DNA of 64,000 nucleotides from Neurospora tetraspora (Eukaryota; Ascomycota; Sordariomycetes; Sordariales; Sordariaceae). Shown in pieces: positions 1-10,739 of this stretch; within the stretch, counting starts at the first letter, position 1, and every line of letters starts with the position of its first letter. The notes below the pieces were generated by a model. The model had not been told where the DNA came from. It saw only the letters and a program-made list of their open reading frames with translations, and did not search any database. The stretch is from NCBI RefSeq assembly GCF_033439725.1, contig NW_026944386.1:1364001-1428000 (forward strand), in the 5' to 3' direction. The translations under genes were made by a program, and so were the position numbers.

Positions 1-1035
1 TAGTAGTATACGTGCAAGTAGGTTCATTGGATTGAGGAAGAGAAGAGGAAGAGAAAGAAGGTCATATCAATTTTTTTGGTTAAGGTTTGGTAGAGTTATA
101 GTACTACAAAGTTGGAAGGTAGGGTTTTGCCCTGTTTGGGCTGCATTTTTGCTGTCCGGTTGGGTTTTGGCATGTCCGGTGGTTTTGGCACCAACTCTGT
201 GGAGCAGAGTTGGGGAACAGACAGGAACTATCAGCCTCACCAACGGGTATTCGCCATTTCTACGTCTCCCTGGACATCCGGTGCCGGAAAACACGTGTGT
301 CCACTGGAGGACCGTCACGTCCACTGACAAATCAGAACAGGAAAGACACTAATGGCAAATGTCACGTACTGTGCAAAGTTTGCAGTCGGGCACAATGCAA
401 ACACAATGAAGGGTGAATTGTGACTGAAGGGAGGGAGATGGAGGGTGCAAATGCTCGCTGTCCTCACTGGGCAGCTGAACTGTGCACACGATACCTTCCA
501 ACTTCAAGTTCATTGCCTGTTCTCAAAATAGGCCACTAGATGTACCTGTACATATGTAGGCCTAGCTGAGCGTTAGAACAACCGTGGGCTCATGGGCGAG
601 TGTAGGTATCTCCACTCACAGAAAGCCTTAAGCGGGGTATCCCACGTGTCCCGGTATTTACACCACAATACGGTAATCCCCTCTCAGCCCTGGTTAGATT
701 ATTATTTGCTAGTGTACATCGCGGCCACTCGCGGCACTCTACCAGGCACCTCAACCCAGACCCCTCGAGAGCTGTCGTCAACTTTCCGTTCCTCCCTTTG
801 TTGTCTTCCTTGACCTCTAGATATTTTGCTTGGATATCTCGGCCGGACATGATTACAGCTGCAGCTACAGTTACAGTCACAGTACCTTGATGACAGCGAA
901 CCTCTCCAGCCAGAAACCACCAGCTACCTTACCCAAGTCTATAGACGCTACGACTGGCGCACATCACCAAGTCGACCGAGGAAGGCCATGACATGAGGTG
1001 CGCTGCCCTCGTCCTGGTCCGACAAACTGGAAGAC
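1..1035. other. Upstream region of the TBC gene, no gene seen
   Basis: No open frame here looks like a real protein: the short frames overlap on both strands and have no domain or splice structure. Base composition is that of the neighbouring gene space, with no repeat or RIP signature. A pyrimidine-rich stretch at about 781-820 (runs of ttcc and tctt) lies 220 bp before the ATG at 1036. Such tracts are common in fungal promoters near transcription starts, so the stretch probably holds the promoter and 5' leader of the TBC gene. This is inference from position and composition. Confidence 0.5.
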
Positions 1036-4000
1036 ATGGAGGACACTACGCCAACCACAACCACTCCAGCTGCGGCCATCGCGTCCGCTGCCGCCGTGGC
1101 TCCTCTTGAACGCTCAGTGTCGCAACAGTCCGTCCTCTCAACCACCCGGAGCCACCGCTCCCGGACTTCCAGCACCGCCCGCGCTCGCAAGAGGTTGACA
1201 TCATACCCGTCAAGTTCCGCGTCTTCCATCGCCCCGTCCGACAAGTCGCTTACCTCGTTCCCCTCCTTCTCGCCCGAGTCGCCCCGCCTGGAGCTGTCCT
1301 TCTTCGAGCTCAACCCATCCTCCCTCTCGCCCTCCATCTCGCCTTCGCGCAACTCGCGAAAGTCGTCCGATCCCGTCTCCGTCGCCGACTCCGTGAGCAA
1401 CGACAGCGACCCGCACCAGACACCCGAAGCTCCACAGCCCCAACGGATACGGCCCGCCTCTATGGTCGAAAGCTTGATCACAGCAGAGCCCGAGCCAGAC
1501 ACACGGGACGCACTTTTCCAAGACGTGCCTCTTACTGCCAACAAGATCCCTGGCTCCCTACACCACGCCGACAACGCCCACATTGAGCGCCTGATTGCTC
1601 GCCATGGCGCCACCAACCTCGTCCGACAGATATCTCAAGATCTGGCAGAGCGCGATGCTCAGATCGCCACTTTGCGCCGACGTGCCGACGACCGAGAACG
1701 CGCCCTGCGAAAGATTATCCTGGAATGCGGTCTGTCCACCCTGGATCTGGAAACTCGCCTGCGCGCCATCGAGCAGGATGCCAAACAGACGAGTCTCGCC
1801 AGGAAAGGTACCGCCGACGGCGGATTATCCGACCTCATGAACGAAGCCATGGCCCACGACCTCAGAGCTGTCGGCGCGAGCACAGGCCTGAATGACGCAA
1901 CCATACGTGCTGCCACCATGTCGGTGCCTCCTGCAACCACAAAGGGTACAAACAAGGGCTGGAAAGACTTTCTGTGGGGTACTGGTACGACGGGAAAGAA
2001 TTCAGGTCGGCCGAGCAGCGTGACCAGTGCTGGCACTGGTACCGGTGCAAGTGCTACGGATACCTCCAAGACGGTCATCAGAGGTAGTGGCTTGGGGCCA
2101 GAGCAGCGCCGCCCGACACTGGCCGATGATCTGTTCAACCCGCCCGAGACGGACTCGACAGACTCTGTGCCAGGTTCTAGTAGGGCATCCAGCATCAACT
2201 CGGCGAATGAGTCGCGGAAATCGTCGCTGGCCAGTCTTGCTTTACGGCTGGTTGCAGGTGGTGCAACCACGGGACGTAACGGTGACATGCGCGGCCGTGC
2301 CAACACCGCACGCCAGCCTGGGGGCTCCATGAGAACGCCGTCTACATCGAGCCGCGCCGCAAGCTCCGTCTCAAACCGTACAGTCTCAGCCGCCCAAACA
2401 GGCCCTAGATCGCTCATGGCAATGCGCCGCCGCACTACCGGCCCCGCTAAACCTATTGACGTGCCCCAGCGATACCAGCAACAGGACCGGTGGGATACCA
2501 TGGGGTCCAGCCCCTCGAGAGACCTCGTGTCTCGCCAGCAGAGTTATGGCCCGGTCGAGATGGACACCATTCTTCCACCAGAGGTTCAGCCGCCAACACT
2601 GACGCACATATACAACAACCATTTTGGGTCCGAATTTCTCACCGACCGCTTTGGCTTTATCTATGACCAGCGGAGGAAGAAGCGGCAAAGAGAAGCCGCC
2701 AGGATGGCACGCCATGCAAAGAAGCCCAGCCGTACCGAGATGCTTAGCACTGGGCGGAACAGGTTATCCCCGGTCATGTTGGACGAGAGCTCTAGTGGCA
2801 GAGGAGACACAGCGAATGAGGCCGGGCCGGAATCTCCTTCGGCTGAGGAGCAACGGGATGATTCTAAGCCAAGAAAGTGGCAGGATTACCTCAAAATTGC
2901 AACATTTCCAACCGAACTGCTCTCTCACACCCCGTTGATTACCGTACCAGGCTTCGAGCTGATGGAAGGTGGTGAGGTACCCGAAGCACCCAAATCGCCT
3001 GGCTTGATAACGTCAGAGGAGCGTGGGTTCGTCCCCTCGGCTACTCCTGCCATCACCGCTATCGCATTGCCTGAGAATGAGGATCAACCCTCCCCAGACG
3101 AAGGGGAGCAACAATCGTCCTCGGCGAACATGGCGAAAGAGGATGCGGAACCTGTTAGGCTGTTGTTACAGAACCTCAATCAGCTCCACGATACACTTCA
3201 GAGGGAAAAGACTGTGCGGTGGAACGATTTCCTTCGCAAGGTACGGGCGGAAAGAAAACGGGACGGAGAGGCTGCCGCTGCTGCTGCCGCCGCCGCCGCT
3301 GAGGCTAGGTTTCAAAGGGCCGAAGCAGTGATGCCTGAAACGAGATTAGGAGACGGTGAGCTGATAGGCGTTGCAAGTTTGGGTATTCAAGGCAAGGTTG
3401 GACGTGTCAAGGCCAATGAGTTTAGGCAGCTCATACTTGGTGGCATTCCTGTCGCCTACCGGTCCAAAATCTGGTCCGAATGTTGCGGGGCCAAAGCTTT
3501 GCGCATCCCAGGTTATTACGATGACCTTGTCAACCGGCCAGAGGACCAGGACGATCCGCAAGTCGTGGCACAGATCAAGGCCGATATCACTCGCACCCTG
3601 ACGGATAACATCTTCTTCCGCAAAGGTCCAGGGGTAGAAAAGTTAAATGAGGTGCTACTTGCCTACGCCCGACGTAATCCGGATGTGGGTTATTGCCAGG
3701 GCATGAACCTCGTCGTCGCAAATCTTCTTCTCATCACCCCCTGCGCCGAGGACGCCTTTTGGATCCTGGTGTCCATTGTTGAGAATATTCTCCCGCCCAA
3801 CTACTTTGACCATAGCCTTCTCGCCTCCAGGGCTGACCAGCAGGTCCTGCGCCAATATGTGTCCGAGGTTCTCCCCAAGCTCAGTGCTCACTTCGAGGAG
3901 CTTGGCATCACCCTCGAGACCATGACGTTTCAGTGGTTCCTGTCTGTTTTCACCGACTGCCTTTCTGCTGAGGCCCTCTTCCGCGTCTGGGACGTACTGC

Positions 4001-4458
4001 TCTGCACCCATGACGGTGGCGTGTTTCTATTCCAGGTCGCACTGGCTCTGCTTAAGCTGAACGAACGCCAGCTGCTTGCCTGCGATTCGGCGGCGCACAT
4101 CTACAGCTACATCAACCATCAGATGACCAATCATGCGATCAGTATTGACGGTTTGATACAAGCCTCGGAGGCGCTGAGAAGGGTGGTGCAGAGAGACGAG
4201 GTGGAAGCAAGAAGGACGAAGGCCGTTGAGCTGGAGAGGGAGATGAGTCGGGCCAGGGAGAAGAGACGAGAGGAGATGGAACAGCAGATGAAGAAGCTGG
4301 CGGAAGTGCAGGCGCAAAAGACAGCAGGAGCGCCGGCCGTTACTGACCAAACGGTGGCATCAGTGAACGTATCTTCCGATGATTTAGACACACCGACAGT
4401 GGGAGCAGATGATGGGATAACAGGGACTATACAATCGGCTGGAGGGATAACTGCTTGA
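1036..4458 (+). CDS. TBC-domain Rab GTPase-activating protein
   Basis: A single uninterrupted 1,140-residue frame. The C-terminal third is a TBC domain (about residues 800-1040). It should stimulate GTP hydrolysis by a Rab-type small GTPase and so act on vesicle traffic at cytosolic membrane faces. Both catalytic fingers are visible: IxxDxxR (I847, D850, R853; arginine finger) and the YxQ motif (Y886, Q888; glutamine finger) in VGYCQGMN. The N-terminal 180 residues are Ser/Pro-rich and look disordered. Residues about 182-250 are heptad-like and Arg/Glu-rich, a likely coiled coil. An alanine run lies near residue 745. After the TBC domain a charged helix (about 1050-1097) looks like a second coiled coil, followed by a polar tail. 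No GRAM, PH or EF-hand region was recognised, so the target Rab cannot be named. The ATG at 1036 is the first in frame and begins a composition typical of such proteins. Antisense frames across the gene are shadows. Confidence 0.93.
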   Translation: MEDTTPTTTTPAAAIASAAAVAPLERSVSQQSVLSTTRSHRSRTSSTARARKRLTSYPSSSASSIAPSDKSLTSFPSFSPESPRLELSFFELNPSSLSPSISPSRNSRKSSDPVSVADSVSNDSDPHQTPEAPQPQRIRPASMVESLITAEPEPDTRDALFQDVPLTANKIPGSLHHADNAHIERLIARHGATNLVRQISQDLAERDAQIATLRRRADDRERALRKIILECGLSTLDLETRLRAIEQDAKQTSLARKGTADGGLSDLMNEAMAHDLRAVGASTGLNDATIRAATMSVPPATTKGTNKGWKDFLWGTGTTGKNSGRPSSVTSAGTGTGASATDTSKTVIRGSGLGPEQRRPTLADDLFNPPETDSTDSVPGSSRASSINSANESRKSSLASLALRLVAGGATTGRNGDMRGRANTARQPGGSMRTPSTSSRAASSVSNRTVSAAQTGPRSLMAMRRRTTGPAKPIDVPQRYQQQDRWDTMGSSPSRDLVSRQQSYGPVEMDTILPPEVQPPTLTHIYNNHFGSEFLTDRFGFIYDQRRKKRQREAARMARHAKKPSRTEMLSTGRNRLSPVMLDESSSGRGDTANEAGPESPSAEEQRDDSKPRKWQDYLKIATFPTELLSHTPLITVPGFELMEGGEVPEAPKSPGLITSEERGFVPSATPAITAIALPENEDQPSPDEGEQQSSSANMAKEDAEPVRLLLQNLNQLHDTLQREKTVRWNDFLRKVRAERKRDGEAAAAAAAAAAEARFQRAEAVMPETRLGDGELIGVASLGIQGKVGRVKANEFRQLILGGIPVAYRSKIWSECCGAKALRIPGYYDDLVNRPEDQDDPQVVAQIKADITRTLTDNIFFRKGPGVEKLNEVLLAYARRNPDVGYCQGMNLVVANLLLITPCAEDAFWILVSIVENILPPNYFDHSLLASRADQQVLRQYVSEVLPKLSAHFEELGITLETMTFQWFLSVFTDCLSAEALFRVWDVLLCTHDGGVFLFQVALALLKLNERQLLACDSAAHIYSYINHQMTNHAISIDGLIQASEALRRVVQRDEVEARRTKAVELEREMSRAREKRREEMEQQMKKLAEVQAQKTAGAPAVTDQTVASVNVSSDDLDTPTVGADDGITGTIQSAGGITA

Positions 4459-5162
4459 ACAAGTTGGGAGAGGATACATGGAATCAGGTTGTTGCATAGG
4501 GCGGCGTTGCATTGTATTGTTCGGTCCATCCACGATTATGGAATCGTCTATCGTTATTTCTCATTTGTTACAATTGGCAACTTGCTTCTTTTTGGTGTAC
4601 GGGCTGGATAGGTGCATATCTCGGATTGATACCAAGCAGCGCATGGAATGGAGGTAAGGGAAATCACATCAGGCTCACAATATCAAACGTCATTATCCAA
4701 TTCATTTAGTCACGATATCCGAATTTTTCGTCCATTGTCTTGGAAGTTCCTGCCTTGTTACTCAACCTTATGAAGTCCGCACTGCAAGTGAGTAGCCGCA
4801 GGGTTCCCATTAGAGAGAGCCATCGATTTGGATGCAAATCTACCGCTCGTGGCCTCATCTTGCCATCCGCAAGTTGATGTCGCAATGTCCAAGGAATACC
4901 GAATCACGGGCCTTGGGGTACCCGTATAGCTTGAGTAACTCTAGGTATGTTGTTCAACCAATTTCACCCTAGAACCTGAAATGATATCGTACACTCAAGT
5001 CGATTTGGTATAACTCGTTCGCGATCCTCTTTGGTATTCGGGCAAGCGATAACTACTGTGGTACGCGCGCTCATAACAGGAAAAAACGGAGAAAAAGAAA
5101 ATGATGACAGAATGAATGACTGGATGATAAGACATAAGGGAAAAAAGAGTGAAAGAGAAAAG
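4459..5162. other. 3' flank of the TBC gene, no gene seen
   Basis: About 700 bp with no credible frame. It should hold the 3' untranslated region of the TBC gene and the spacer to tRNA-Trp. From about 5080 it becomes purine-rich on the plus strand (gaaaa runs). No repeat, RIP signature or conserved site was recognised. Confidence 0.45.
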
Positions 5163-5178
5163 AAAAAAATGCAAAAAA
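5163..5178 (-). terminator. Pol III terminator of tRNA-Trp
   Basis: Read on the minus strand, the tRNA-Trp gene is followed after about 12 nt by T6 and then T7 runs, the standard RNA polymerase III stop signal. On the plus strand these are the A runs at 5163-5169 and 5173-5178. Confidence 0.75.
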
Positions 5179-5190
5179 GATTTGATGAAT

Positions 5191-5261
5191 GACCCCAACC
5201 CGATTTGAACGGATAACCTTTCGATCTGGAGTCGAACGCGCTACCGTTGCGCCATGAGGCC
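5191..5261 (-). tRNA. tRNA-Trp (CCA)
   Basis: The minus strand folds into a full cloverleaf of 71 nt without an intron. The acceptor arm is GGCCTCA with TGGGGTC (one G-T pair). The D stem is GCGC/GCGC. The anticodon stem TTCGA/TCGAA closes the loop CTCCAGA, with anticodon CCA for tryptophan. The T arm is ATCCG-TTCAAAT-CGGGT. The B box inside the T arm is intact. It sits alone between the TBC and DUF3632 genes and looks functional. Confidence 0.93.
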
Positions 5262-5600
5262 TTGTTGAAAGCATGTCGCTGTTGTAGGTTTTATCAGTGG
5301 GGTTTTGGATTCGCAGCACGGAACTGGACCTTCGATATCCTTTGTGCCTGCTAATGTGCCTTCAATGACGGGAAGATGCAGTGTGATCACCGGACAAGTT
5401 TGATTTGCTCTTTAGAGTTCGTAAATATTTTTTTTACGAGTTTTATTCTTTTCCATTTCTCCACCGTGCACCATTTGACCTCCTAGCAGAGTAGGTTGCA
5501 GACGTCTTGACCATAGATCTAAACACATATCAAATAGGAGCGACCATAGGCCCATGTCCCAATATCTTCTCGGACAGTCCTCCATTCACCACCAAGCTAT
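5262..5600. other. Spacer between tRNA-Trp and the DUF3632 gene
   Basis: About 340 bp holding the upstream side of the minus-strand tRNA gene and the 3' side of the minus-strand DUF3632 gene. No frame, repeat or signal was recognised. Confidence 0.4.
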
Positions 5601-6625
5601 TCAATTCTTGCCCTCTAGTTCCGTCATGGCCCCAATAGCTTCTTCAATGGCAGAGCTTCGCAAATTGCTGACCTGGCTCCGTAGTTCCCCAAGGCGCTTC
5701 TTCCAAAAGTCCCATCGGTCCCGCGAATACCCCGGCTGACCTTGATACAGCTCGCCAGCTCTCAGCATCCTTGAATCAGTCTCATCCAAGTCTTCCGGCT
5801 TGCCAGCAAGTGAATGCTCCCAGATGAACTTCCCAGCATGCTTGATCCACAATGTGGCGACCACAACTCGTGTGTCCTTGCCTTCCTGGGAGAGCTCCTC
5901 CAGGCTCTCCTCCAGACCATCGCGAAGTTCCCAGATGGGCAATTCCCGCCAGTTGATTGCGCCCGTGCTGAGCAAAGTCGCTACGAAGGCGTTGAGGTTG
6001 CACCATCTTTCGTGGACCTTTGGATCGGTGACAGACTCGAAGCTGAGAGTTGGATCTATCGGGTATTAGCAACCATGGATCCCAATCTGTTGGGTTCCCA
6101 GCTTGAACTGCCTGGGATTTTTTTTCGTTTGCCTACCTTGCCATGCATCTCGGTTGCAGATGGCGAAGCCCTCCAAGCGCTGCCATGCCTACAGAATCAG
6201 TGTCAGCAACTCGATCCTTCCTGATAGATCTGTAACAGGATCCTAACAGGATGTCCATCCAGGCCAGCCAAATCACGTAGGACCAGAGCGAACCGGCGAT
6301 GCGCTTCATGATCGGCGGGCACTTGTTGCACTGCTGCCAACAAGGTGGTGTATACGTTATATCGAGCGTTCTCAACCTCCGATTCCTTGTCCGCAGGGTC
6401 GTCGCGTGTGAGTATGGTGCTGTCTAGCTGCTCTGCGAGACGCTTGGCAGCCTGAGGAATGAGAGCATCATCGTTGACGTTGAGCGCAGCCTCCAAAGCA
6501 TCAACAATCTGCGCGTTGGTTTCTCCTGCCTCTACGGGACTGTCCCGAAGGACCTGTAGACTGATGGAACCGGTCTTGGACATCTTCTCAGTTGTCGTTG
6601 GGATCGTGGATTTTGAAAATGGCAA
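5601..6625 (-). CDS. DUF3632-family protein, three exons
   Basis: Spliced minus-strand gene. My model is exon 1 6625-6248, intron 6247-6189, exon 2 6188-6137, intron 6136-6056, exon 3 6055-5601. The phases join to one frame of 294 residues. Intron 2 is GTAGGC...GATAG. Intron 1 uses a less usual GTTAGG donor but has a good CTGAC branch site and a TAG acceptor, so its exact donor is less certain. The protein is helical and acidic. Exon 3 carries the features I associate with the fungal DUF3632 family: a Trp-Asn-Leu-Asn-Ala-Phe segment (W161-F167), then NWRELPIWELRDGLEE, an alanine/tryptophan helix, and a late WDFWKKRL segment. The biochemical role of the family is unknown; it is probably cytosolic, as no signal peptide or membrane segment is seen. 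An in-frame Met at 6583 (residue 15) is an alternative start. The gene is divergent from the first AA9 gene across a 1.1-kb spacer. Confidence 0.8.
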
Positions 6626-7708
6626 CGTGGTGTTGAACGAAAGGTGAAGTTTGCAGGTAGCACAGAAGATGCGGGGTGGTCAAGTTATCGAGCAGGCAGT
6701 ACGCAGATACACACAAATATCTGAGTTCCTGTCGTGGTTGAGGTGGGCTCCCTCCATTCTTGCCCCGAGTTGTTACGCCGTGATCCGCGCGGGTGCCGCC
6801 TAGATAAGGTTTCATGCTTCCGATCTTGATGCCAAAGAAGGAAGGAGTTTGGGGTCGTCGCCCACTCAGGTGCCCTCTAGCGCACGAATGCAAGGCACTA
6901 ACTCCACCCAACGGGAAGGAGCTTCGTCCAATGACGTGTCTCAAGTCAACAGCATGTTGTCCGAAAGAGGCGGCAACCCCATCATCATCACCTGTCACGA
7001 AGATATTTGGTTCATCAGCGGCGATACGGCTTGCTTTTAAAAGACACGAAATGAATCAACACTTGGTCCAAGCTCCCATTCAGGGGTGTAAACAAACTAC
7101 GTCAAGTGCCGCCGGTATTTCGTGCTTTGCCAGACTCGGAACCGTCAACATCGACTTGCCAAGAAGGGATAACGGACGCATCGTACCGAGCCAAACCTTT
7201 GATATTATGTTCTTGATCTCGGGTTACGACTCTGACAACCAGACGAGCCGAAGTTCCGCTGTCATCTTGCAGGCGTCATCTGCACCCCGCAACGCCTCCA
7301 AGCATACGGAAATCTTGGAACGGAGGAGGCTTGCCAACTGCCGTTGTATGTCTTATAGTGTTTTAATCCTCCCCAACCTTCTTAGTGGTCGACGATGACT
7401 TTATCCGTCCGGGACAAGGCGGCCAGCCGGCTACTGAAGCCTGGAGACCGGGGAATGACAACCTCCGCCAAGTATTTTCATGCTGTATTGGGTCACGGAA
7501 GGAGCTCGACGAGGTTGTGGCTTGCCATTGAAAGAACAAGCGAGTGATGTGAATTGGCGGCCTGGGTCGCCTGACCGGGTATCGGGGAAGGATATGGAAG
7601 TTCAAAAGGAGCTTCATTCCCAACTCTCGATGTCTGTGGTGAAAGGTCCGGCATCCGAGTCTTTGAGTTCACGATCCTGCCGGTCACCGAACTTCCACGC
7701 TGCCTATT
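6626..7708. other. Divergent promoter region between the DUF3632 and AA9 genes
   Basis: About 1.1 kb between two genes pointing away from each other, so it should hold both promoters. A 194-codon frame (6814-7398, +) lies here, but it has no recognisable domain, biased composition or splice pattern, and overlaps other frames. I treat it as chance. I did not find a convincing TATA box just before the AA9 ATG at 7709. No repeats are present. Confidence 0.45.
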
Positions 7709-8484
7709 ATGCTTCCCTCGATCTCTCTCCTCCTCGCCGCCGCGCTCGGCACCAGCGCCCACTACACGTTCCCCAAGGTGCGGGCAAACAGCGGAACAAC
7801 TGCCGACTGGCAATATGTTCGCAGGGCGGATAACTGGCAGAACAACGGCTTTGTCGACAATGTGAACTCGCAGCAGATCCGCTGCTTCCAGTCTTCCCAT
7901 AGCCCTGCTCAATCAACTCTCAGCGTCGCCGCTGGCACCACCATCACATACGGTTCAGCTCCCAATGTCTTCCACCCGGGTCCGATGCAGTTCTATCTGG
8001 CAAGAGTTCCGGACGGCCAGGCTATCAACAGCTGGACCGGAGAGGGTGCTGTTTGGTTCAAGATCTACCATGAGCAGCCCACATTTGGCTCGCAACTCAC
8101 CTGGGCCAGCAACGGTAAAGACGCACCATTCTTCACGTTAGAGGGCAGTCACATGTACCTGTCCAGATACTGACACTACATCTTTTCCATACAGGCAAGA
8201 GCTCTTTCCCCGTCAAGATCCCTAGTTGCATCAAGTCTGGCAACTATCTCCTCCGTGCTGAGCACATTGCACTGCACGTCGCTCAGAGCTCGGGAGCTGC
8301 CCAGTTCTACATCTCATGCGCTCAGCTCAGCATCACTGGTGGCGGCAGCACTGAACCGGGTTCTAACTACAAAGTCTCATTCCCTGGAGCCTACAAGGCT
8401 TCCGATCCCGGTATTCTGATCAACATCAACTATCCCGTACCTACCTCGTACAAGAACCCTGGACCGAGTGTCTTCAGTTGCTAA
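7709..8484 (+). CDS. AA9 lytic polysaccharide monooxygenase (copy 1)
   Basis: Two exons (7709-8114 and 8195-8484) around an 80-bp GTAAAG...ACAG intron give 231 residues. AA9 enzymes are secreted copper enzymes that cut cellulose or related beta-glucans by oxidation. Residues 1-17 are a signal peptide (hydrophobic SLLLAAAL core). Cleavage after A17 exposes H18 in HYTF, the N-terminal histidine of the copper brace. The second brace histidine is H89 in VFHPGP. H163 (IALHVA), Q172 and axial Y174 (AQFYISC) fit the conserved second-sphere set. C59 and C177 probably form the usual disulfide. The protein ends with a short AA9-type tail (PGPSVFSC); there is no CBM1 cellulose-binding domain or linker. 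It lies 732 bp upstream of a second AA9 gene in the same orientation. Family assignment is firm; substrate and C1/C4 regioselectivity cannot be read here. Confidence 0.93.
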
Positions 8485-9216
8485 ATTCCGTCTGGCACGG
8501 GCTTCCGTATGAGTGTCTAAGGTATCTAATTGAGGAGGACGATGCTTGGTATTGGCTTATGAAACCTGTATATAGTATGCATACCTTTAAGTAACTCACG
8601 ACAACCACTGCCTATACTTTGCGCTTGACGCTACAGTTGCAGTCTCCATCCATCTTTCCGTACCACAGATTGACCCTACCAACTCGAAGACTGACCAGGG
8701 TCACGAGGGGGGGTTGGCTCACATCTTTAGCAGGTGTGCTAGAGTATGACTGGACTGGTAAATGTTGACACCCCGCGTCCTAAGTGATACTTTGCTCTGC
8801 ACGGTAGTTGTCACCACAAACCTGGTGTTCTGGTTGTATGCTACCCATCTTTACACATCAGCAGTCACTCCTTGCATTGCTACACGGCAACGCACCAGGG
8901 CCGGGACTAATGAGTGCCGCAATAGCAGAATGGCATTTACCCGAGTATACTATGGATGTATCATAGGACCTGATTTCGGAGGTCACTTGCCGAATGCCCA
9001 GATTTCCTTCTACATTACCTCTGCTCGATGTCTGAAAAGAGGGCATTGTATGAGTGAAGTACCTCTTCCCTAGACAACGATTATGGCAGAAAACATATAA
9101 AGCTAGAAGAGCACGACACTTATCAGGAGTTCGTGCCTCTGTTCGCTGTCGACTCCCAGTATCGAGTTTACCATTGTCATTTTACAAAGTCTTCGCCATC
9201 GAAGGATACCACGAAA
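8485..9216. other. Spacer between the two AA9 genes
   Basis: About 730 bp holding the 3' end of AA9 copy 1 and the promoter of copy 2. The short frames inside are not credible. I see no remnant of a third AA9 gene between the two. A TATAAA at 9096-9101 is annotated separately. Confidence 0.45.
9096..9101 (+). promoter_or_regulatory. Possible TATA box of AA9 copy 2
   Basis: TATAAA lies 116 bp before the ATG at 9217, a plausible distance for a fungal leader of about 80 nt. This is a single short motif, and the call rests on position only. Confidence 0.35.
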
Positions 9217-10047
9217 ATGAAATCCCTCATCAGCATCCTCCTGGCTGCGGTGGCTGCTCGAGCCCATTGTACGCAAACCATACCTTGTTGACGACATCCA
9301 GACACATTTTTCAATGCTAACCAAGTATTAGACACCTTCCCTAGGCTTGTGGTCAATGGCCAGCCGGAGGAGAAGGACTGGACTGTCACCCGCATGACCA
9401 AGAACGCTCAAAGCAAGCAAGGAGTGGAAAGTGCAACGAGTGGTGACATCCGTTGCTATTCCTCGCAAACGGCTGGAAGCGTTGCAACTGTTCCTGCCGG
9501 ATCAACAATCCACTACATCTCAACACAGCAGATCAACCACCCGGGCCCAACACAGTATTATCTTGCCAAAGTCCCGGCTGGCTCATCCGCCACGAAGTTC
9601 GATGGTTCAGGCGCCATTTGGTTCAAGATCTTCACAACCATGCCGAAGATGGACAAGAACAGGCAACTCACCTGGCCAGGTCAAAGTATGAACTGTGCAC
9701 ATCTCTTTAGAGCTCAGCTTTAGAAACCTGTAACGCAGACTGACGGATATTCCATGACAGATGAGTACACGACGGTAAACGCAACTATCCCACCAAATGT
9801 TCCCAGTGGCGAGTACCTCTTGCGGGTTGAGCAGATTGCGCTCCACATGGCATCGCAGCCAAACAAGGCCCAGTTCTACATCGCCTGCTCCCAGATCCAG
9901 ATAACTGGCAGCGGTAATGGGAGTCCTGGGCCTTTGGTCTCGCTACCCGGCGCTTATAAGACAAATGATCCTGGCATTTCGGTGAACTTGTATACAATGC
10001 AGCCGGATGCCTACCAACCTCCCGGTCCGTCCGTCTGGAAGAGTTAG
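9217..10047 (+). CDS. AA9 lytic polysaccharide monooxygenase (copy 2)
   Basis: Three exons: 9217-9268, 9332-9685 and 9761-10047, with introns GTACGC...TTAG and GTATGA...ACAG. The phases fit and give 230 residues. Residues 1-16 are a signal peptide ending RA, with mature H17 in HYTF. The other copper ligand is H87 (INHPGP). H164 (IALHMA), Q173 and Y175 (AQFYIAC) are present, as are C59 and C178. No CBM1 is present. Intron 1 falls just after the His17 codon, so exon 1 is only 52 nt. Intron 2 interrupts codon 136 in phase 1, exactly as in the neighbouring copy, which supports a local duplication followed by gain or loss of the first intron. N- and C-terminal motifs match copy 1, but the middles have diverged, so the duplication is not recent. 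Secreted oxidative cellulose or glucan cleavage is the likely role. Confidence 0.92.
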
Positions 10048-10323
10048 GGTTGGATGTCGTGATCGTCAATGACGATGTGCAGCTCGGCGAGTAACCGGGA
10101 AAGACGGGTGTTGGAACACGAAATGAATGATTAAGAAATAATGTGTTCGCGGTAGGGTAGGAGATTTACCTCTAGGATGAGGGTCGAGTGATGAATGTAG
10201 AGAGTTTTTCAGATTAGAAAAAAAAAAAAAAAAAAGGTACAGTCATTTCAATAACCGAGCAGAGTAGGCGAGGGGCATAGCCTCATAAGTGCAAGATTTG
10301 AAAATACGTCCAACAATTAATAC
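10048..10323. other. Last gene-space spacer before the repeat region
   Basis: Downstream flank of AA9 copy 2. An uninterrupted A18 run occupies 10218-10235. It is not flanked by anything resembling a retroposed gene or SINE, so I read it as a simple homopolymer. Nothing else was recognised. Confidence 0.4.
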
Positions 10324-10739
10324 GGGCCGCTGGTCTAGTGGTATGATTCTCGCTTAGGGCGTGTTTGGATGCTCTGAAATTAGGCTCTGAACAGGCCACT
10401 CTGAAGTGCCTACATAGAGGAACCGCACGGACCGTCCTAAACCGGATTTTTGCGGTAAATACCGAAATTTTAAACTCCACCCCATTCCTATTCATAGCGG
10501 AATTTCAGAGTGCCGTTTAGTGCTCCATAACCGTAGAATCTGAAATTTTTACACACAATCCGTATTTATGTGCCCATAATTAATATAATAATATAACCTT
10601 CTTTTACATCCTCTTATAAACCCTCTTTTACATCCTCGATATCAACTAGCGAAATAGCAAGTCAACCGCCATCTACATAGGCCAGCCAAGCTAGCCAGCC
10701 TACCTCCCAACCGACTACCTCCCAAGCTATCACTAAGAA

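Noticed and set aside
948-2501. Long minus-strand open frames opposite the TBC gene (222 and 280 codons)
   Set aside because: They are antisense shadows of a GC-biased coding region with conserved domains on the plus strand. Their composition follows the opposite frame.
6814-7398. 194-codon plus-strand frame between the DUF3632 and AA9 genes
   Set aside because: No domain, no family resemblance, and competing frames overlap it. It lies in a divergent promoter region.
10218-10235. A18 run taken as the tail of a retroposed sequence
   Set aside because: The sequence before it is the 3' flank of the AA9 gene, with no target duplication and no element head.
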